A model generated the notes under the pieces. It was not told where the DNA came from. It saw only the letters and a program-made list of their open reading frames with translations, and did not search any database. Below, piece after piece: positions 11,228 to 22,362 of a stretch of DNA of 64,000 nucleotides (positions within the stretch are counted from its first letter, which is position 1; each line of letters opens with the position of its first letter). Where the stretch lies: positions 65,231,141 to 65,295,140 of the forward strand of contig NC_133333.1 of assembly GCF_042186555.1 (NCBI RefSeq). The letters are read 5' to 3'. A program made the translations under genes and the position numbers. The stretch comes from Aquarana catesbeiana (taxonomy: Eukaryota; Chordata; Amphibia; Anura; Ranidae).

Positions 11228-12169
11228 GGTGTGTTTAGCTGCATTTAGACTGTCTAATCAGATCTTGGATGCACAAAGTTTTATTTTCTCTAAACGCAGC
11301 TAAACTGACCTTTAAATGCAGGTAAACGCAAAGTGTGAATGACACTACTGGAAAATTTTACATGCATTTACAAATGTCTTCCATTAAAAGACACAGGTCT
11401 GACTGTACTAGCGTGAATAAGGCCTTATTTTTCAAAGTTTAATACCTTTCCCTCTAGAATAAAATGAAAAAAAAAAAAAATCTAAAGGGCAAAAGGCCTA
11501 CACAGAAGCAATAACCGGTAAAGAAGGCAGAATGATGTCTGACAGTGGAAATATACTAACAAACTATTCACAACACAAGCATTTGCATACTGTCCTTTGG
11601 CAAAACCCAGAGCACAAAACAGTCTGTAATTGTCGCCTGGATATGGAGCCCGAGTATAAACCTGTTTTGAATGACTGACATGCGAGTTGTTTCAGTGAAT
11701 GCCTAGTGAACAGTCCAAGACGGATCTATAATTACCCATAGGACAAGTAAAATATAAACAAAAATTATAAGATTATGGTTAGCTATTCTTGAAAGAAACA
11801 TGGAGGAAGATGTCCTCACTGATTTCTTATTCTGTAAATCGTATGTGCCTGTTTGTCATACTGACTTTCTGGTTTCAATATTTTGAGTTACCAACCCAAA
11901 CCAGGAATCCAAACGGGGTATTTTTGGCTTTACTCTGCCTTTTCTAAACTGCACACTTGTATGGTCAGTGGGTCTTGAAAAGGTAACCCCTATGTATACT
12001 GTCTTATATTTTACCTCTAATACCCATAACTTTTGACCCATATTATAGTCCCTTATTATTGCTACTAAAAATAGTCTGACACCAAAGGTTGGGATAAAAC
12101 TGCCTGTTTACAGCCCCTTTATTAAATAAAATAATTAACAGTATAAACCAAAACAAAAGCATAAACTTT
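11228..12169. other. intron sequence, no recognised gene
   Basis: The first ~200 bp look like the right half of the older repeat split by the piggyBac insertion. The rest is AT-rich sequence with no element I can name. Confidence 0.4.
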
Positions 12170-12368
12170 TTGGTTGCCGTTCCTTGGAGGCACTACGTAT
12201 CCAACTCTTTACCTTATATTTGCTTAACCATTTATGGTCCCTGTCGCTTTGCATCCGTCTCGGGGACGAACCACATTCAGCAGATAACCATAAACTCCCA
12301 GTTAACCACGTCATTTTACTTCCAAATGCCTCCAAAGACCCAACCACCACAGCGCAAAGTGTGAAGCC

Positions 12369-12980
12369 TCACACCTTTGTGCCCCCCCAACAAAGAACTG
12401 CTCGCTCTATTCCCTCCTGCAAACCTAAGGACCACAGATCCATACCCACCTCATTAAGGTGAACTCCATCCCCACTGAGATATCTCCATGTCTCGAACTC
12501 AAGCTCCTTATGCCTGACCACAAGACCCTCATTCCTGGCAATGAACCTCCCAACCTCTTTATTGGCCTTAACTCGGGCCCTGTTAATCTTAGCCACCGAC
12601 GGGGCAAGACGCCAGGTGGTGCGGGCCACCATCTTTGACCATACCACTATTGTGTATGGGAAAGCCTCTTCCAGTCACAGAACATCAAATTTTATGTCCC
12701 TTATCAGATGCCTAGTGGATCTAACCCCCAAGTCATCACCCCCTGCAGGTATGACCAATACATCTGGGGGCCTATCCCATCTGGAGATCCTGTTAACCTC
12801 CAGCACAACCCTGCTCCATAACATCACCGGAATTCCAATCCACTGGATGCCGACTTCTGTTCGTGGAAAACCCAGTAGTCGGCCATTAGGCCTGACATCA
12901 GCCCTCTTTGCCCCCCAATGAACAAAAGAATGGCCCAGGATCCAAAAAAAAAAAAAAAAAAAAAATGAAACATAGCACAC
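12369..12980 (-). pseudogene. SGNH hydrolase of the DIRS/Ngaro element
   Basis: Two overlapping minus-strand frames. At 12980-12675: ILGHSFVHWGAKRA (the GHS nucleophile block) and PPDVLVIPAGGDDLG (the SGNH block III region, where GND is expected and GDD is found). At 12647-12369: DGVHLNEVGMDLW, the DxxH catalytic pair of block V. The fold is an esterase/lipase-like hydrolase; its job in the retrotransposon is unknown. A frameshift near 12660 separates the two halves. It sits downstream of the recombinase in element orientation. Confidence 0.75.
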
Positions 12981-13129
12981 ACGCCCATCACCATCTTACC
13001 ACCACTACTACTCAACAGATCATGGAAATAAACACAAAACAAAAAAGGGGACACATAACCCCCGCCTTCCCTTTTTTCTGTTTTTTTTTTGTTTTTGTTT
13101 TTTTTTTTAATAAAACCAACCAACCCGTA

Positions 13130-14028
13130 TTAAATCAAATTGGGGAAGATGTAAATTTGGAATCTGTCAGATTCCCACTCACCAATATGCTTAATTAGCC
13201 CACCGGGCAGACTCAGTGGCTGCCCCAATCCTAAACTAATGCGATGAAAAATTACTGGCCTCGACACCGGCAGCCGAAAGGCAGTGCCACAGTATTAAAA
13301 TAAACAAACTTAAATAAAGCCAAACCATCAGAATGGATCAGAAAAGAACCAGCTACTGTTGGGCGAAGCCATAAGTAAGCCATCACCATCTTCACAGGGC
13401 AGGTGAAGGAACCTTGTATTTGACGCAACTCAACGTGAGCCCCCCTGCCGGCTTGATCCGTCTTTGAACAGCGGATGAAAAGCCTGACCGAGTCGTCACA
13501 ACGGACATTGTCCGCCGACAAGCCCCCGTGTGTCACCTTGGAAGGGCTGACCAGTTCCCCCACCCTGAGGGCTCCATAAAATGCCAACGCAAGTGCCGCC
13601 CGGAATAGTACCGTCTCAAACTCTGATGAACAAACTGTAGGCATCTGTAGAAACAAAGCATGCAAAATATCAGAAGTGATAGGCCGATGGCTGTCCAGCC
13701 ACCAAGCGCCCCTTCTATAACCTCTCAATGCCTGTTTTACCAAAAAGTCCTTGGTAAAATCAGGCATGCCTCACATTTTGAACCAGAAAGCAATGCCAGC
13801 CAATTTTCTTTGCATGGCTGAAATGGATATCCCTTCTGCAAAACACTTGCATATAAAATATATAAGTAACTGGCTCGTCTCCCCACCATTACCCCCACAG
13901 CCTGACTGCCGAGTTAAAGCCTCCCAGTCCTTCCAGACCTTACAATAGAACGACCATGTCGACTCACTCAAGGGGTTTCGAATCAGACCTAAGGCAATTC
14001 CAACGCAACCCGCCATAGATGAGGACAA
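13130..14028 (-). pseudogene. tyrosine recombinase of the DIRS/Ngaro element
   Basis: Minus strand. 14028-13771 encodes the N-terminal core-binding part (LSESTWSFYCKVWKDWEAL...AFWFKM). A single in-frame TGA at about 13771 separates it from 13767-13252, which carries box I (ALRVGEL with the catalytic Arg) and the RCSKTDQAGRG lysine region. The frame then breaks, but box II is still readable just beyond: codons for H (13241-13239) and R (13232-13230) in an H-stop-FRIGAATESARW context, followed by IGEWESDRFQIYI, which keeps the Tyr. So all catalytic boxes survive as traces, but the gene cannot be translated intact. It would have integrated circular element DNA. Confidence 0.85.
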
Positions 14029-14426
14029 GGGGTTCCATGCTGCTCCGCATCCGGTGCCAACTCCCAGAGCCTGTCCAACTGAAAACAGGAAAGAACGTCA
14101 GCCACCGTATTCTCCACTCCAGGAATATGCACAGCATATAAGGAAACGTTTTGCCGTAAACACAAAACCAAGTACTGCAAAAAACTTATGACCGGAGGGG
14201 AGGATCCTGACAGTGAGTTAAGAACTTGCAGTACCCCCAGGTTGTCACAATGCAGCCGTATCTTCTTGTTGCATAGGACTTCCCCCCAAAGCGCAAAGAC
14301 AACCAAAACTGGAAAAAGTTCCAGCAGCACCAAATTAAGTATCCCGCCTCCTGCCATTCTTTGGGCCAGCGTTCCACACTCCACGACCCCCCAAAAATGC
14401 CCCATACCCGGTAGAACCAGCCGCAT
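13989..14426 (-). pseudogene. RNase H domain of the DIRS/Ngaro element
   Basis: Minus-strand frame with LHCDNLGVLQVLNSLSG and HIPGVENTVADVLSCFQ, the hallmark blocks of DIRS-type RNase H (D in HCDN, D in VADVLS). It ends with APDAEQHGTPCPHLW, leading into the recombinase. The domain removes RNA during reverse transcription. Confidence 0.82.
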
Positions 14427-14480
14427 CCCTAAAGAGTTCCAAATTCATAGCAAGTCATAGTTGCTGACTGGCCCCTCTAT

Positions 14481-15417
14481 TCAGATGGACCACCCATTGA
14501 ACTCATCCAGAAATGCCCGCCAAACTGGCAGGTTATCCATATGCTCCCTATTCAGTCTGATAAAAAGCCTGGGTAAAGTGACCCCAGCCGTGGCGGCCGA
14601 CAGCCGTCTACAAAAAACTCTGCCCATGGGCCTAATACCGCATGCAAAATTGAGCTTACCGAGTAAAGACTGCAGGTCCCGCAATTGAATCTTGCATTTC
14701 CCTGCGACTAAGCGCACCTCTTCCTGTAAGGCATGCAACTTATCGTCAGGCAGACGACATTCCATAGCCCTAGAATCAATCTCAATCCCCAGGAATTTTA
14801 TCACCTCCGCGGGGCCTTAGTCTTATCAGCTGCAAGGGGTACACCAAAATGCTCCACTATGTGCTGCACTGTAGCCAGCAGTACTCCACATAACCTAGGG
14901 GGGGGCTACGCAGAGAAAGTCACCCAGGTAATGAATGACATAATTGACACTGGCCACATCCCATAGTACTCACTCCAAAAAGGAATTAAAAGTCTCAAAG
15001 AATGCGCAGGAGATGGAACAACCCATAGGCAGGCAGAGATCCACGTAATAGGCCCCCAACCATTTACATCCCAGAGATGAATGGGTAGTAAGCGAAAGGC
15101 TGCTTCTATATCCATTTTGGCCATAAGGGCCCCCTTGCCGTATCGCTGAACCCAACACAGCAGCATCGAACGAAGTATACGCTACTGCACATGCCTCGGG
15201 GGCGATGGCATCATTAACAGAACCACCCTATCAAACGGAACTTACTGGGCTCCTTCGGAACTACACCCAACAGTGACACCATAAATTCTCCAAAAGGGGA
15301 GAGCAGAAAGGGGCTTCCCATGCGGCCCAAGGACACTTCCTTAGCAAGCTTCTCAGAAACCACTTCAGAGTGTTCCTTAGCAGATCTCAGGTTGTCCGCT
15401 ACAGGGGGAATCTGCAT
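14481..15417 (-). pseudogene. reverse transcriptase of the DIRS/Ngaro element
   Basis: Minus strand, three broken frames. 15417-15214: upstream finger part with VVPKEPSKFRLI. 15166-14906: palm with MAKMDIEAAFRLLPIH. The active-site box reads Y-L-G-D at 14930-14919 in a frame adjacent to the longest ORF, where Y-L-D-D is expected, so one catalytic aspartate codon is changed. 14804-14481: thumb/connection with FLGIEIDSRAMECRLP and LLGKLNFACGIRPMGR. Frameshifts separate the pieces. Confidence 0.82.
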
Positions 15418-15573
15418 AAGGGAGTACGGAATAACAAAACCCTCTGTGAAACGCTCTTAGTAACCAAGCCACCTGCTGGTCCGGATATTTATTTAGAAAG
15501 GGTGACATCCTGTCCGCCCTCACCGCCGTCCGGCCTCTTACCTGCAGTATCACCGGTACGGGATTTCCCGGCC

Positions 15574-16556
15574 TTAAAAACAGCAGGACAAGGGGTGAGC
15601 CCCTACGCAGTGTGAGCATTCATGTTTGTAACGGCAGTTGGCGCCGAACCTACAAGAACCCTCGTTGAATTGCCAGCACTGACCCCGCTTTTTTGCGGCC
15701 GCTGCCCAGGGGTGTTTGGACTCCCAGCCCCCGCTTGAAAAAACGCCGTAGAGGCTCATGGAGAGGACATTCGTTTCATCTACAAACTGATGTCCTTATG
15801 GTCCCAATGCAGGGAAGGGTGTATTGCTTTGCGCTGATGGAATTGTTCGTCATATGGCAGCCAAGCCACACCACCGTGCACCCTCTGGGCCTCGCCAATG
15901 GAGTCCAGATAGCAAAACAATGGCGAGCAATTCTCCAGTGATTTTTCGCCAATGAAACTAGCCTGCAACCAATTACTAAACATTTGCGGAATCAACTGAT
16001 ACCGCCGCTTCTCGTTGTCTTCCTTTTTTGATTCCTCCGGCCTAACCTTGTCCAAGTTAAACTTTTCCAGGGGGAGCAACGTGAAGATCTCCACATACTC
16101 CCCTTTCCAGATCTGTCCCGACCTCAGCTTTGAGAAGAGCCCCCAGGGGACCTTCAAAGCAGACGTACACTTCGCCAAATCGGTCATCCGCACCAGCTCA
16201 GTATTCTTATTAACCTCCTTTGCAGGAACCGCAGGGGTAGGGGAGCTCGACTCCTGAACCACTGAATCCCCCGGTGACATCACCGCTTTTAACCCCTGCC
16301 CCGTCCCCTGTACCTGACCCACTACTGATGGGGCCCCCTGCCTGACCCGCATCCGAAACCCAGGCCAACACCGGCGTAGATCGCGCCGGTGCGCCTGCAT
16401 CAAAACGCTGCACCAACGACCGTAGCCCCACCAATAGGTCCTGCAGGGCCCTGGCCTCCCCAGACATGACTGACCCCACGCCTGATGACCGAGGGGGGGG
16501 GCGAGAGACCCCACTCCCTGATGCTGAAGAAACATGTTACCCTGGGGCCCTCCCAC
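15574..16556 (-). pseudogene. gag-like ORF of the DIRS/Ngaro element
   Basis: Minus strand. 16556-15780 carries a Gly/Pro-rich N-terminal region and then DLAKCTSALKVPWGLFSKLR and EIFTLLPLEKFNLDK, a region repeatedly seen in amphibian and fish DIRS gag. After a break, 15759-15574 has CWQFNEGSCRFGANCRYKHE followed by CSHCVGAHPLSCC, a CCCH-type finger plus a second Cys cluster typical of these gags. It probably bound element RNA. Confidence 0.72.
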
Positions 16557-16766
16557 CTCTGGCCAATCCCCTGTGAGCTCAAGTTAACTTCAGGAAATAA
16601 TTTAACCCTCACTGGCCCAGCCTCCAGGGTCCCATTTAATGTAGCCCTGCACTTATTTCTTATTTTCTTTTGCTGCAGGCTTTTCCATTTATAAAAATAT
16701 TTGCTGTTTTGATGCCTCAAGCATTCGCACAGTGGGCACGAATAATCAATGTTATGTGCTTAATAG

Positions 16767-16883
16767 GTTTATTTCCTATGATTGGCAGCTCCATCTAGTC
16801 ACCATATTGCGGTATTTTCCTAAAATACCTCAGTCATAAAATTTATGGTCACTAGATGCAGCTGATGATCATAGGAAATAAAC
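16767..16883. mobile_element. small palindromic MITE
   Basis: Arms of 40 bp (16767-16806 and 16844-16883), inverted, with about four mismatches; the ends are gtttatttcctatgat and atcataggaaataaac. The inner gcggtattt/aaatacc pair extends the hairpin. No transposase; superfamily unknown. Confidence 0.7.
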
Positions 16884-17191
16884 ATTAGACAGATTAGAGT
16901 CAGTATTCATGGCAGTGTGCAAATGCCTCAAGCCAAAGCGCCCCATGACCTACTTTGCTGCGTTTATCACGTGTACGGCAGCCTACTGAAATCAATGTGC
17001 CCTCTGTGTGTCGCAGGAAAGACGCACCAAAAAATAAAAATAAATAATAATGCGTAGCTACACTGTGTGAATGGGGCCCCTAAGTGAAACTGGCATGTTT
17101 ACATCCTGTTCCTCCATGAGCTGGACCTGGATAACAAAAATCATTGACAGCTGAATGTCTCCCTCCCATATATAAAGCTAGCGACATATTA

Positions 17192-18661
17192 CATAGTTGC
17201 CAACGGTCCTGATTTTGGGACCCTCGTCCTGATCGGAGGTTGTCCCGAATCAGGATTTTGCCTTTTTTGTCCAGGGAAATTGGGAATGTTTGGCTCTGCA
17301 GCAGCTGGCTCCAACAAAATGGCCACCGGCGCTGCCACTAGATCATTCCCCTTCTGTTCAGTGGAGAGGGGAGGGGGCTTGATCCGTGCAGCCAATGAAT
17401 TGGCTTCTCTCGTCACAATTCTGAAGCTGGAGTTAGCAGCACAGATCGTCCTCTCCCCTCTCCACTGAACACACGGTGCCACTTGTGGAGTTTGCTCTGC
17501 TCTTGTCCCTCTCGGTGTAAAGCCCAGGCCAGCAAGGATGTAACTAATGTACAGGGGGAGGGTAGTAACTATGTACGGGGGGGGTAACTATGGCTCTGCC
17601 TGGGACACCGATGCAAGGACGGACTGAGGCTGGGGGACACCCGATGCAAGGACGGACTGAGGCTGGGGGACACCCGATGCAAGGACGGACTGAGGCTGGG
17701 GGACACCCGATGCAAGGACGGACTGAGGCTGGGGGACACCCGATGCAAGGACGGACTGAGGCTGGGGGACACCCGATGCAAGGACGGACTGAGGCTGGGG
17801 GACACCCGATGCAAGGACGGACTGAGGCTGGGGGACACCCGATGCAAGGACGGACTGAGGCTGGGGGACACCCGATGCAAGGACGGACTGAGGCTGGGGG
17901 ACACCCGATGCAAGGACGGACTGAGGCTGGGGGACACCCGATGCAAGGACGGACTGAGGCTGGGGGACACCCGATGCAAGGACGGACTGAGGCTGGGGGA
18001 CACCCGATGCAAGGACGGACTGAGGCTGGGGGACACCCAATGCAAGGACGGACTGAGGCTGGGGGACACCCAATGCAAGGACGGACTGAGGCTGGGGACA
18101 CCTGATGCAAGGACGGACTGAGGCTGGGGACACCTGATGCAAGGACGGACTGAGGCTGGGGACACCTGATGCAAGGACGGACTCTGCTGGTGGCAGGCGA
18201 TGTGGCAAGTGACACGCTCAGGGATCCCACTGATTCTGCATTATGGCGAGTTGAATGATTTAATTTTATATTACAATGTAATAATAGAAATAATGCACTT
18301 CAATCATCCTGACACCATAACAACCATGATGCCGGGATGATTGAAGCGCTAACACCAGGTGTTTGGAGTAGTTTTATCTGCTGATTGTTAAACTCTGGAA
18401 TACACAATATTTCATATTTTTTGTGGTGTAGGATCTGGGGCTGCTGTCCCTCCACCCCCCCCCCCATTTCCCTCTCCATTCCTCATTCATCTCAGACTCT
18501 AACCACACCCCCTTTGAGCCACGCCCATTTAAGCCACACCCACTATGCACATAAACCACTCCTTTTTTTGACCACGCATGCGCGGCCCCATAATTATAAT
18601 GCGACTCCACCTACAGCCAAAAAAGTGTCCCTAGAATTTTTTTAAAATGTTGGCAACTATG
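17192..18661. mobile_element. 1.47 kb element with CATAGTTGCCAAC ends
   Basis: Exact 13-bp inverted ends catagttgccaac / gttggcaactatg, immediately flanked on both sides by atatta (17186-17191 and 18662-18667). The interior holds a 33-bp minisatellite, CG-rich and C-rich tracts and no transposase. It is a non-autonomous DNA transposon; hAT is possible, but the exact match outside the ends is 6 bp rather than 8. Confidence 0.7.
17605..18190. repeat. 33-bp minisatellite, ~17 units
   Basis: Direct repeats of gatgcaaggacggactg plus aggctgggggacaccc with almost no divergence across the central units. The last units lose one G and change cc to ct. The unit is 11 codons long, so all frames without a stop stay open; this produces artefactual 170-228 codon ORFs on both strands. 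Confidence 0.97.
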
Positions 18662-18684
18662 ATATTATGTAATCTGATTGTATG

Positions 18685-18822
18685 ATCTCTGTACAATTTC
18701 CTTTAGATTTACTAAAGCTATGTAATAGGAGGACCCACCTGAACAATACATTCAATCTGTAACAATGCAGGCAAGGCCTTTCATTACATTGTTGATGGTA
18801 GATCTAAAGGACAGTGTATGGC
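18685..18822. mobile_element. short hairpin MITE
   Basis: Inverted ends tgtacaatttcctttaga and tctaaaggacagtgta, with a further internal inverted pair tgtaat / attaca. No coding content; superfamily not assigned. Confidence 0.5.
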
Positions 18823-19310
18823 CACCTTAAAAAAGTAGGAAAGCGTGGAAATAAAAAAAAAAATAAAAAAAAAAAAAATAAGGTGGTATATTAATGTGGG
18901 AGGTGTGGTTCACATAAGTAAACATGCACTCTTCTGTGATGCAGTAAGGCAGCGCATGATGGGTTATGATACAGGAAACAATGGGCTCAGAAAGTATTAT
19001 TTTAAATTTTGAACAGAGAGGTGAAGACTGAAAGTAGTTGTGAATGAGATATAAGCACATTGGCATAGCTTGGGCAGAAAAAGACATAAGAAAAGGCTTC
19101 TAATTATTATGAAAAGTGAAATTCTGCCTGAAAAGGTAAACTTAGTCTTTCAGGTCAGTTGAAATACCTGCTGGTGGCACTATGGTTTATGGACCAGCAT
19201 AGGTGTGCCAGGTGTCCCTAATGACTATGTGCGTTGCCGATTCCGCCTACTTTCCACCCCCCCCCCACCCCCCTTCCCCTGCAGCGCTGCTGGCTCCTTC
19301 CTCTCCTCTC
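18823..19310. other. intron sequence, no recognised element
   Basis: A-rich at 18850-18880 and C-rich at 19255-19275. No gene recognised. Confidence 0.4.
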
Positions 19311-20520
19311 TTAACCACTTAAGGACTGGGCCTCTTTTTTTAGATGTGTTTACAAGTTAAACCGTTTTTTTTCACTGTTCACAGATTCCGGTGCAGGTAT
19401 ATAAAAAGATCTGTGCTGTGCCACGCTGTAAATGCCGCCAAGACCCAAGTCACTTTGTGTTGGAGAGACCCTAAGCCACCCTCTATCGCAAGGTGGCTTA
19501 ATAGGGTCAGAGAGATTGGAGCCATGGAATATTTGGTCTATTCAGCTCAAAACAGAAAAGAGCAGTATGCCCAAACTTGGTTAGCACGTGACTCATTTGT
19601 ATACTCAGAGGAAGGGAAGAGAATGATGGAAGATAATACAAGGGAGTGAGGTCTGCCTGTCTGGGGAGTCCATAAGTACACGGAACCCTTCCATCTCACT
19701 GAGGTTTTTTTTTTTTTTTTTTTTTTTTTTGGGGGGGGGGGGGAGGGTTATTTTTATTTATTTTTTCTGTAAAGATTGAGGAACAACAGGTTGACATAAA
19801 ATGCAATGAAGCTTAAAAAGAATAACTTGTATTTGTTGGAATGTGATGTAATGTATTCTCTACCACCCTTTATATATAAAGAATTTAAAAAAAAAAAAAA
19901 AAAAAAATCTTACTAGAAAATTATTTAGAACCCCTAAACATTATAAATTTTTTTTCTAACACCCTAAAGAATAAAATGGCGGTCGTTGCACTAGTTTGTC
20001 ACACTGTATTTGCACAGCAGTCTTACAAGCGCACTTTTTTTTTTTAAAAAAAGACACTTTTTTGAATTAAAAAAAAAATAAGACAACAGTAAAGTTAGCC
20101 CAATTTTTTTTATATTGTGAAAGAGAATGTTACGCCGAGTAAATTGATACCCAACCTGTCACGCTTCAAAATTGCACCCGCTCGTGGAATGGCAACAAAC
20201 TTTTACCCTTAAAAAATTCGACAGGTTGCATGTTTTGCGTTAGAGGTTTAGGGCTAGAATTATTGCTCTCGCTCTACCGATCGTGGCAGTATCTTACATG
20301 TGTGGTTTGAACACAGTTTTCATATGCAGGTGCTACTCACGGATGCGTTCGCTTCTGTACGTGAGCTCAGCAGGACGAGGCGCATTAAAAAAAAAAAAAA
20401 TGTAACATTTTATTTTTACACAAAAAAAAAAGTCACTTTTATTCCTATTACAAGGAATGTAAACATCCCTTGTAATAGAAAAAAAGCATGACAGGACCTC
20501 TTAAATATGAGATCTGGGGT
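19311..20520 (+). mobile_element. piggyBac-type element fragment, split by LINE
   Basis: Starts TTAACCACTTAAGGACTGGG at 19311. After a LINE insertion (19377-19906) it continues with tactagaaaattatttagaa, matching the gcaagaaaattactttgaac block at 7718. It ends without a clear right terminus near 20520. Confidence 0.65.
19377..19906 (+). mobile_element. 5'-truncated L1/Tx1-type LINE, 3' end
   Basis: The frame at 19440-19649 encodes AAKTQVTLCWRDPKPPSIAR and WLNRVREIGAMEYLVYSAQN, the conserved extreme C-terminus of L1-clade ORF2. The 3' region ends in an A-run (about 19889-19906) after ttatatataaagaattt. A T-run with G-run (19707-19743) lies in the 3' UTR. It is inserted into the piggyBac-type fragment. 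Confidence 0.75.
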
Positions 20521-20745
20521 CAAAAAAGACCTCAGATATCATATTTACACTAAACACATTAAAAAAAAAAAAAAATTGTTGACTAAAATCTCTAGTAGAT
20601 TTTAGTTGGATAAAATCATTTTACCAACTAAAATCAAATGTGTTTAGTTAACTTGTAATGCATTATTTATTTCTCTAGAATTTCCAAACTCATACTCCTG
20701 GAGTAAAAAAATCTAATATGTTATTTATGGTAGTAAGGTTTGAAC
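20521..20745. other. intron sequence with small inverted repeats
   Basis: Contains gactaaaatc / gattttagt inverted copies and A-runs. No gene or classified element. Confidence 0.4.
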
Positions 20746-21385
20746 TAGGGATGAGCCGAACACCCCCCTGTTCGGTTCGCACCAGAACATGCGAACAGGC
20801 AAAAAATTTGTTCAAACACGCGAACACCGTTAAAGTCTATGGGACTCGAACATGAATAATCAAAAGTGCTAATTTTTATGCAAGTTATTGTCATAAAAAG
20901 TGTTTGGGGACCTGGGTCCTGCCCCAGGGGACATGGATCAATGCAAAAAAAAGTTTTAAAAACGGACGTTTTTTCGGGAGCAGCGATTTTAATAATGCTT
21001 ATAGTGAAACAATAAAAGTGTAATATTCCTTTAAATTTCGTACCTGGGGGGTGTCTATAGTATGCCTGTAAAGGGGCGCATGTTTCCCGTGTTTAGAACA
21101 GTCTGACAGCAAAATGACATTTCAAAAGGAGGAAAAGTCATTTAAAAGTACTCGCGGCTAAATAGATTGTCGGTCCGACAACACACATATAAACATAAGT
21201 TCATTGATAAAAACAGCATGGGATTTGCCCACCCCCCCCTGACGTCACGGGGAAAGCCTCAGGGAAGTCCCCGTCAAGTTCCCGTGCGTTAGAGGGGGGG
21301 TGGGGTCACCGGGTGGCCCCGCCCGCCGTTATTTAAGAACAGTCAGAAGACGAGAAGCGTCACACAGCGGGAGCCTCCCACCATG
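20746..21385 (+). mobile_element. hAT foldback fragment (left arm and loop)
   Basis: Begins tagggatgagccgaacac and follows the left arm of the element at 40824-43002: agttattgtcataaaaagtg, cctgccccaggggaca and gcatgtttcccgtgtttaga. It then jumps to a loop-like segment with ggggtcacc, gccgttatttaagaacagtc and cagcgggagcctccca. The right arm is missing, replaced by piggyBac-type sequence. Confidence 0.75.
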
Positions 21386-22024
21386 GATCACTGCCAGTGA
21401 CATTTTTACAGTAAATCAATTTTTATAGCATTGATCGCTGTATTAATGCCAATGGTCCCAAAAATGTGTCAAAATTGTCCGATGTGTCCGCCATAATGTC
21501 GCAGACCCCCAAAAAAAAAAAAAAAAAAAAAATGCAGATCGCCATTACTAGTAAAAAAAAATAAATAAATAAATAAATAAATAGATAAAAATGCCATAAA
21601 ACTATCCCCTATTTTGTAGACGCTGTAAATTTTGCGCAAACCAATATACACTTATTGCGATCTTTTTTTTTTTTAACAAAAATATGTAGAAGAGTACATA
21701 TCAGCCTAAAGTGAGGAAAAAATATTTTTTTTATATTTTTAGGGGAAACTTGTTATAGCAAAAAGTAAAAAAAATAATGCGTTTTCTTCAAAATTGTCAC
21801 TTTTTTGTTTATAGCACAAAAAATAAAAACCACAGAGGTGATCAAATACCACCAAAAGAAAGCTCTATTTGTGGGAGAAAAAAAAAAAAAAAAAAGGACG
21901 TCAATTTTGTTTGGGTTCAACGTCGCACGACCGCGCAATTGTCAGTTAAAGCGACACAGTGCCGAATCGCAAAAAGTGCTCTGGTCAGGAAGGGGGTAAA
22001 AACTTCCGGGGCTGAAGCGGTTAA
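21386..22024 (-). mobile_element. piggyBac-type non-autonomous element
   Basis: Inverted orientation, ending ggggctgaagcggTTAA (TTAA at 22021-22024). It contains the family core caaataccaccaaaagaaag / ctctatttgtggga and an attgtcagttaaagcgacac block shared with 53310-54259 and 61501-62010. The left edge abuts the hAT fragment and is truncated. Confidence 0.75.
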
Positions 22025-22362
22025 ATGGCTGTGCAGATAACCTTTGCAGGAGATCTAAATAATTATAGAACAATAACCGACCATAATTGGTTCCAAAAAG
22101 TCATAAAAAAGTGGTCACATCACTAAAAGTAAATATAATCCATGCATATAGAAAAGCAATGTAGGAGATAAAGGTTGAAAAGGATCATATAGGAGGGAGA
22201 TGGGGGGAGATGGGCGGAGCCTAGCGGAGCAGACATGCATTGTTAGAGCTCCACACCGCTGAGGAGAGAAGAGAAGGACAAAGCGGAGCCTGCAGGCTCA
22301 AAAGGTATCCATTTGAACCTTTTTGCCCCAGGGAACAAACTGTGAAAGTTTGGGCAGGAAAT

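Larger units (their letters stand above)
12170..16560 (-). mobile_element. DIRS/Ngaro-type tyrosine-recombinase retrotransposon
   Basis: On the minus strand the order is gag-like ORF with CCCH finger, reverse transcriptase, RNase H, tyrosine recombinase, SGNH hydrolase. This is the layout of vertebrate DIRS-order elements; a hydrolase ORF after the recombinase is known from Ngaro-type members. These elements integrate by recombinase rather than integrase and make no target duplication. Every module here is broken by stops or frameshifts. I could not define the terminal repeats, so the limits are those of the coding remnants, and DIRS versus Ngaro is not settled. Confidence 0.82.

Noticed and set aside
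17605..18190. CRISPR-like array of direct repeats
   Set aside because: Units are back-to-back with no spacers, and the surroundings are vertebrate nuclear DNA.
17544..18230. Overlapping ORFs of 170-228 codons on both strands with repeated peptides
   Set aside because: The 33-bp minisatellite is a multiple of three without stops, so several frames are open by construction. No start context, domain or flanking gene structure.
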